Shown here: piece by piece, positions 59,475 through 64,000 of the stretch
How positions within the stretch are numbered: position 1 is the first letter of the stretch
Layout: each line of letters begins with the position of its first letter
NCBI GenBank assembly: GCA_964539825.1
Contig: CAZIKF010000027.1
Coordinates: forward strand, 5,211-69,210
Source: CAZIKF01 sp964539825
GTDB taxonomy: Bacteria; Muiribacteriota; UBA6191
DNA length: 64,000 nucleotides
Direction: 5' to 3'
Position numbers and translations under genes: made by a program
Notes under the pieces: model-generated
The model's database searches: none
The model's input: the letters and a program-made list of their open reading frames with translations, nothing else
Told to the model about the DNA's origin: nothing

Positions 59475-62400
59475 ATGCGTGAATCCAAGCTGATCGAGTC
59501 TTGCATTCGATACCCCATCAGCGTTGCCGTTGGAGTCCTTTTCGTCCTCTTCTTTGGGATTCTATCCGGCTTGAAGATCCCCATTCAATTAACGCCTGAT
59601 ATCAGCCGTCCCATCATTTCTGTGGAAACCCTGTGGCCTGGTTCCAGTCCGCAGGAAGTCGAAAGAGAGATAGTAGAGCGTCAGGAAGAATTTCTAAACT
59701 CTCTGGAGGGTCTCGTTGAGCTGAACTCCCAGGCCTTGCCAAATCGCTCTGAGATTACTCTTGAGTTTCTCCCTGGAACCTCAATCGACGCGGCGCTTCT
59801 TAAGGTCAATAATCAGCTCAGCAGGGTCTCTTCCTATCCCGAGGAAGCGGAGCTCCCGGTATTGAGAACTAGCGGTGAAAGAGAAAACGCCATAGCGTGG
59901 TTAGTACTTGTTCCGCTTGATTCTCACAAGAATCTCTTTGTTCCTCATCTGAAGGAATTCGTCGAAGATGAAATCGAAAGCCAACTCGAACGCATCGAGG
60001 GGGTGGCCGCGGCCAACGTGTTTGGAGGCCAGGATAGAGAGGTTCGGGTCACCTTTTCCCCATCAGCCCTGGCATCTAGAAACCTCACCATTCAGCAAGT
60101 TCTAAATACGCTCAGGCAGAACGGTCGTGATATTTCCGGTGGAAGAATAGACGAAGGAAAGAGACGGTACCTCGTACGTACCATAGGTGCATTTAAAGAT
60201 CCTGCGGCTATGGAAAATTTGATTATCCGCGAAGATCTCAGAGATCGAGTCCGACTTGGAGATATTGCCAAAATAGAAATCCTTCATGAAGATCCTCAAG
60301 CACAGGTCAGGGTTAAGGGCACTCCCTGCATTGCGATCAATGTCCAACGCCGAACCGGTAGTAATCTTCTGGATATCATGGATGAGCTCAAGGTCGTTGT
60401 TCAAGACTTGAATGAAAATCTTCTGGCCCGACGTGGGCTTCGACTAGAACAAGCCTACGATTCCTCTTTGTACGTGAGAAGCTCATTAAAGGGCGTGACC
60501 CGCAATTTGCTTCTGGGAGCATCCCTGGCGATCATGGTTTTGCTTTTGATCCTACGCGCTGCTCGTCCCACCTTGATTATCTCTCTCGCAATCCCCATTT
60601 CAGCTGTGGGGACATTTGTTGGAATGTTTCTTCTTGGCCGAACCCTCAATGTAGTCTCCCTGGCAGGACTGACCTTCGCGGTGGGAATGCTTGTCGACAA
60701 CTCCATTGTGGTACTTGAGGCAATCTTTCGCCGGGTACAGGAGGGTGAATCCATTCATAGGGCGGCTATTGATGGAACCCGCGAGGTTTGGGGTGCCATA
60801 CTAGCGTCCACGCTAACCACTGTTGTGGTCTTTGTTCCCCTGCTTTTTTTGGATGCCGAAGTGGCTCAGCTATTCCAGGATATCGCACTGGCGATTAGCT
60901 GTGCTGTTGTACTCTCTCTGCTTGTTTCGGTCCTGGTTATTCCCACCCTGTGCACCAATCTCATGAGGGCTCCTTCAAGAGAAGCGGCAAATTCAAACTG
61001 GTTTGCTGATGAACTTCAGCGTCTGGTCTCAAAAATCTGCCTGAATAGATCCCTGCGCTTGGGCGTGATCGTCACCCTCACCCTGGTTTCTCTTTTCGTG
61101 AGTTGGTTTTTTCTCCCTCCAGCTGAATATCTCCCCGAGGGAAGCCGCAACCTGGTTTTTAGCATCCTGATTCCCCCACCGGGATTCAATCTCGACGAAA
61201 TGGTTCGTATTGGTCAAGACCTCGAGGGAGATCTTGAAGAGCTCTGGTCGGGAGAGTCACCCCCGATAAAGAATTTCTTTTTTGTGGCCATGGGTACAAG
61301 AATGTTTATGGGCTTTCGAGCCAGTCACTCAGACCATGTTGAAGAGTTGATGGAGAAAGTGCAGGCTAAGCTTTCGAAGGTTCCCGGTATGATCGCAGTG
61401 GTGATTCGGGCGGGTCTCTTTGGCAGGGGTCTGTCTGGAGGTAGAAGTATTGACCTGCGAATCCAGGGTCCCGAGCTCAAGAAACTGATGGGCCTGGCCA
61501 GCCGCGTATTTTTCTCCCTCATGGCAGAGCTGAAGGGGGCGCAGATCAGGCCAGAGCCCGGACTTTCCCTCGGACAGCCCGAGTTACAGGTAAAACCGAA
61601 GATCCATCCTCTTGCCGAGGCCGGATGGACTTCAACAGAGCTAGGACAAATTGTGGATAGCCTTGTAGACGGGACACGAGCGGGTGAGTTTCGTCTCAAA
61701 GATGGGAAACTCGTAGATGTGATTTTACGTTCAGATCAAAGCCGCATCCTTCATACCCAGGACCTTGAAAATATTCCGCTATTCATTCCCGGTAAAGGAA
61801 TTGCTCCCCTGGGCGGTATCGCTACGATATCACAGGAAATGGGACCCACCGCGATTCATCGCTTTGAAACGATCCGTGCCATTACTCTGAAGGTTAGCCT
61901 GCCAAGGGAGATGCCCCTGGAAACGGCTATGGAAACCATTCGCTCAAAGGTTATGGCCCCGATCGATAGCGAATTTAAAGCACCCTACAGCTGGAAAATG
62001 GCTGGCACAGCAGATAAGTTAACCTCCACAAGAATAGCGCTGCAGGGTCTGTTTTTGACGGCTGCTATCGTCATTTATCTCCTGATGTCCTCGCTCTTCC
62101 AGTCCTTTCTATATCCCCTGGTAATTCTCTTTTCGGTGCCCCTGGCTTCCATGGGCGGAATCCTGGCATTGCGTGTGGTGAATCTCACCATTGCTCATCA
62201 GTCCATGGATGTTCTGACCATGCTGGGCTTCGTCATTCTCCTTGGGACAGTTGTGAATAACGCCATATTATTGGTAGATAAAACTCTTCAATTCACCCGT
62301 GAGAAAAACACTCCTCCGTGGCAGGCTGTTGGGTTCGCTGTCTCTTTAAGGGTACGACCGATCTTGATGTCCACCCTGACATCCCTATTTGGATTAGCAC

Positions 62401-62549
62401 CGCTAGTGTTGATGACAGGACCCGGTTCAGAGCTATACCGGGGTATAGGTTCCGTGATACTCGGCGGACTCCTGGTCTCCACCATATTTACCCTTATTCT
62501 AATTCCAGCCTTGATGTGCACAATTCTGGAGTGGAAAAGACCAAAATGA
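59475..62549 (+). CDS. RND-family efflux transporter (AcrB/HAE1-like)
   Basis: Inner-membrane proton-driven pump of 1024 residues with the doubled RND topology: one helix, a large porter loop, six helices, and then a second such set. Landmarks are QLTPDISRPIISVETLWPGSSPQEVE near the start, FAVGMLVDNSIVVLEAIFRR with the acidic proton-relay residues, and the second-half MLGFVILLGTVVNNAILLVD. Substrate is unknown; the first-helix motif and N-terminus resemble multidrug HAE1 pumps rather than heavy-metal CzcA. No outer-membrane TolC partner is seen in the window. Confidence 0.95.
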   Translation: MRESKLIESCIRYPISVAVGVLFVLFFGILSGLKIPIQLTPDISRPIISVETLWPGSSPQEVEREIVERQEEFLNSLEGLVELNSQALPNRSEITLEFLPGTSIDAALLKVNNQLSRVSSYPEEAELPVLRTSGERENAIAWLVLVPLDSHKNLFVPHLKEFVEDEIESQLERIEGVAAANVFGGQDREVRVTFSPSALASRNLTIQQVLNTLRQNGRDISGGRIDEGKRRYLVRTIGAFKDPAAMENLIIREDLRDRVRLGDIAKIEILHEDPQAQVRVKGTPCIAINVQRRTGSNLLDIMDELKVVVQDLNENLLARRGLRLEQAYDSSLYVRSSLKGVTRNLLLGASLAIMVLLLILRAARPTLIISLAIPISAVGTFVGMFLLGRTLNVVSLAGLTFAVGMLVDNSIVVLEAIFRRVQEGESIHRAAIDGTREVWGAILASTLTTVVVFVPLLFLDAEVAQLFQDIALAISCAVVLSLLVSVLVIPTLCTNLMRAPSREAANSNWFADELQRLVSKICLNRSLRLGVIVTLTLVSLFVSWFFLPPAEYLPEGSRNLVFSILIPPPGFNLDEMVRIGQDLEGDLEELWSGESPPIKNFFFVAMGTRMFMGFRASHSDHVEELMEKVQAKLSKVPGMIAVVIRAGLFGRGLSGGRSIDLRIQGPELKKLMGLASRVFFSLMAELKGAQIRPEPGLSLGQPELQVKPKIHPLAEAGWTSTELGQIVDSLVDGTRAGEFRLKDGKLVDVILRSDQSRILHTQDLENIPLFIPGKGIAPLGGIATISQEMGPTAIHRFETIRAITLKVSLPREMPLETAMETIRSKVMAPIDSEFKAPYSWKMAGTADKLTSTRIALQGLFLTAAIVIYLLMSSLFQSFLYPLVILFSVPLASMGGILALRVVNLTIAHQSMDVLTMLGFVILLGTVVNNAILLVDKTLQFTREKNTPPWQAVGFAVSLRVRPILMSTLTSLFGLAPLVLMTGPGSELYRGIGSVILGGLLVSTIFTLILIPALMCTILEWKRPK

Positions 62550-62667
62550 CTTTTGAAGCGAGATAGCCCATAAATATTGGCGTCACCCCTGCTAAGTAGA
62601 CAAAAAGGTAGAGAAATAATACTTTTTTGTGCTAACTTTTCTATAAACCCAATACATAAGGTATCCC

Positions 62668-64000
62668 ATGAGAATCTGGCGCAACTCTATACTTTCCATT
62701 CTCTTCCTATTTCTAACCAATGTTAATTTAGTTCAGTCAGCTGAACTTCAATTGGTACGAGGATGGAATTTTGTCTCCATTCCCATCCTTCAGAAAATTC
62801 CCATTGAATCATTCCTGGAGATTCATTCCATTGAACTGAAAAGTATCTGGCTGTGGAACCAGGATCTGAAGGAAGGGGCAGGTGGCTGGGCTGTTTATCC
62901 TCGCTATGCCGGTTTTGAGAGTTTGAAAGAGTTTGAACCCAGGAGAGGGTATTGGCTCCAAAGCTCAGTAGATTTGAGCATAGAGGCGGAAAACATAATT
63001 GATGATAGTAAAGACTATGCTTTTGCCCTGCAAGCCGGGGCTCATTCCATAGGTTTTGGTTCCGCAAATATTCCCATTGAGCCAGAGAGATTCTTCGCCG
63101 GTGAAAACACACCCAGGGTTTTGTGGGGTTGGAACCCCAGCGAGAGGCAGTGGGAATTTTGCAGTAAGGAAGCCAATGATCGAGAAAAGCTATTAGAAAG
63201 AGGATTTAAAGAGTTTCAATTAATGGAACCGGGTCGGGGATACTATGCCACTAGTAAGGGGATGTCTTACCCGAAAGTTCCTTTTTTAAGAGGCCCGAGA
63301 GGCCATGGAGGCCCCAAAGGGGAGAGGGGTGAACGGGGGCCTGCGGGGCCGCCAGGAGAAAAGGGTGAGCCTGGAGATCTCCTGGTTTCAGCAGCACTTG
63401 TAGAAGATCTACGGGCAACAACGTTGAGCCTGCGGGGGCTTATGCGATTGAGCAAGTACCACGAAGAGCCAGCGCCGTGTAACGATGCCTATGAAAGTGT
63501 CCTAGCGCTCAACCTTTTAAATAATTTGTGTTTGTGTAATGGTTCGAAATGGGTCTACATCAACTCCGCGCATGAATGTGTTTGGGACTTTTCAGTACCA
63601 GAGGGGCAGAACACTACCGGGAGTGATGCAAGTGACTCAAGCGGGGTCATGGGATTACGAGGGACTGTTGTTGTTGAACTTTTGGACCGAGTCAGCGGAG
63701 ATCGAATTAACGGTGCTACTGTAACAGTGGGAAGCTCATCTACTTCGGACAGCTCAAACGGTACTTATTCTCTCGATGTCACAATGAAGATCCCCGCTGA
63801 TCAGATACAAACCGCACGTGAGACTCTGCCGTTGAGCATTAATGCCGAAGGCTATTCCATTGATGGTGAGGTACCTAACGAGATATCAGTTCTGGCAGGT
63901 CAGTCGATCAAATATTCAATTACCATAGCTCCTGTTTTAGGCAGACTGGAGGGTCGAATAGCTTTTGAAAAGTATGATCAGCTCTATGATATAGCCCAGG
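62668..64000 (+). CDS. Secreted surface protein with repeated W/G-rich modules and a collagen-like segment (3' end outside window)
   Basis: The frame is open to the window edge (444 codons). A signal peptide ends near residue 25. Two related modules of about 75 residues follow (27-98 and 119-197), each with a Trp-rich part and an ending like EPxRGYW/EPGRGYY. Residues 209-237 are collagen-like Gly-X-Y (nine triplets, 63292-63378). A Cys-rich stretch (C-x-C near 285) precedes a carboxypeptidase-regulatory-like beta domain (TVVVELLDRVSGDRINGATV, near 330). Such proteins are usually extracellular. The ATG at 62668 gives the signal peptide. Total length is unknown. Confidence 0.8.
   Translation, partial: MRIWRNSILSILFLFLTNVNLVQSAELQLVRGWNFVSIPILQKIPIESFLEIHSIELKSIWLWNQDLKEGAGGWAVYPRYAGFESLKEFEPRRGYWLQSSVDLSIEAENIIDDSKDYAFALQAGAHSIGFGSANIPIEPERFFAGENTPRVLWGWNPSERQWEFCSKEANDREKLLERGFKEFQLMEPGRGYYATSKGMSYPKVPFLRGPRGHGGPKGERGERGPAGPPGEKGEPGDLLVSAALVEDLRATTLSLRGLMRLSKYHEEPAPCNDAYESVLALNLLNNLCLCNGSKWVYINSAHECVWDFSVPEGQNTTGSDASDSSGVMGLRGTVVVELLDRVSGDRINGATVTVGSSSTSDSSNGTYSLDVTMKIPADQIQTARETLPLSINAEGYSIDGEVPNEISVLAGQSIKYSITIAPVLGRLEGRIAFEKYDQLYDIAQ

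Overview
The window is 64 kb of bacterial chromosome with moderate GC (mid to high forties by eye), dense genes and short overlaps. The organism is Gram-negative-like: it has an RND efflux pump with a periplasmic adaptor, secreted c-type cytochromes, a putative lipoprotein cytochrome and pseudopilins. It is probably a facultative denitrifier. RemA/DUF370, an Na+-pump decarboxylase, NirS-type denitrification and FliM-like motifs together fit spirochaete-like or SAR324/deltaproteobacteria-like lineages, but no taxon can be fixed from the sequence alone. No tRNA, rRNA, CRISPR array, transposase or integrase was seen.

Layout. 0-9 kb: a gene tail, a GFA-family protein, then a minus-strand operon of three pilin-like proteins, a HTH/FecR membrane protein and an acidic membrane protein with repeated FliM-type (CheY-docking-like) motifs. 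9-17.4 kb: housekeeping run (zinc-ribbon coiled-coil protein, TPM-domain protein, lon, yicC, remA, gmk, omega, priA). 17.4-17.9 kb: a 328-bp palindrome and a 3 x 40-bp tandem repeat. 17.9-35.8 kb: a nitrite/NO respiration island. The minus arm encodes two heme-copper-oxidase-fold subunits, a CuA subunit, a SCO chaperone, a cytochrome b/ferredoxin/MvhD fusion, CtaB and NirS. The divergent plus arm encodes a NorR-like regulator and the siroheme/heme d1 pathway (CysG-N, NirJ, NirE, NirDL, NirF, NirN). 36-41 kb: a Rossmann protein and an Na+-pump decarboxylase (OadG, divergent OadA, OadB). 41-47.3 kb: SNF2 helicase, glmM, a membrane protein and a tetraheme cytochrome. 47.3-55.4 kb: accessory segment bounded by a ~100-bp direct repeat, carrying a methyltransferase, an FnIII-cytochrome, VapBC, ImuB and DnaE2. 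55.4-64 kb: a secreted protein, asnS, rsmD, an RND pump and a truncated collagen-like surface protein.

The most interesting unit is the 17.9-35.8 kb island. NirS would make NO and the flanking operon supplies its heme d1. The oxidase-like subunit next to the CuA protein lacks the active-site tyrosine needed for O2 reduction, so it is probably a non-canonical NO reductase. A second, more degenerate oxidase-fold subunit and a three-part electron-transfer fusion are in the same operon. The divergent intergenic region has a good sigma54-type promoter and GT-N7-AC sites of the NorR kind. The linked NorR-like protein keeps the NO-sensing residues but has lost GAFTGA, the Walker B aspartate and both arginine fingers.

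Other strong signals are a family of long palindromes placed at gene 3' ends (751-914, 47257-47435, 49200-49379, and a separate type at 17403-17730), and a relic of the dnaE2 3' end 7.8 kb upstream of the intact gene.
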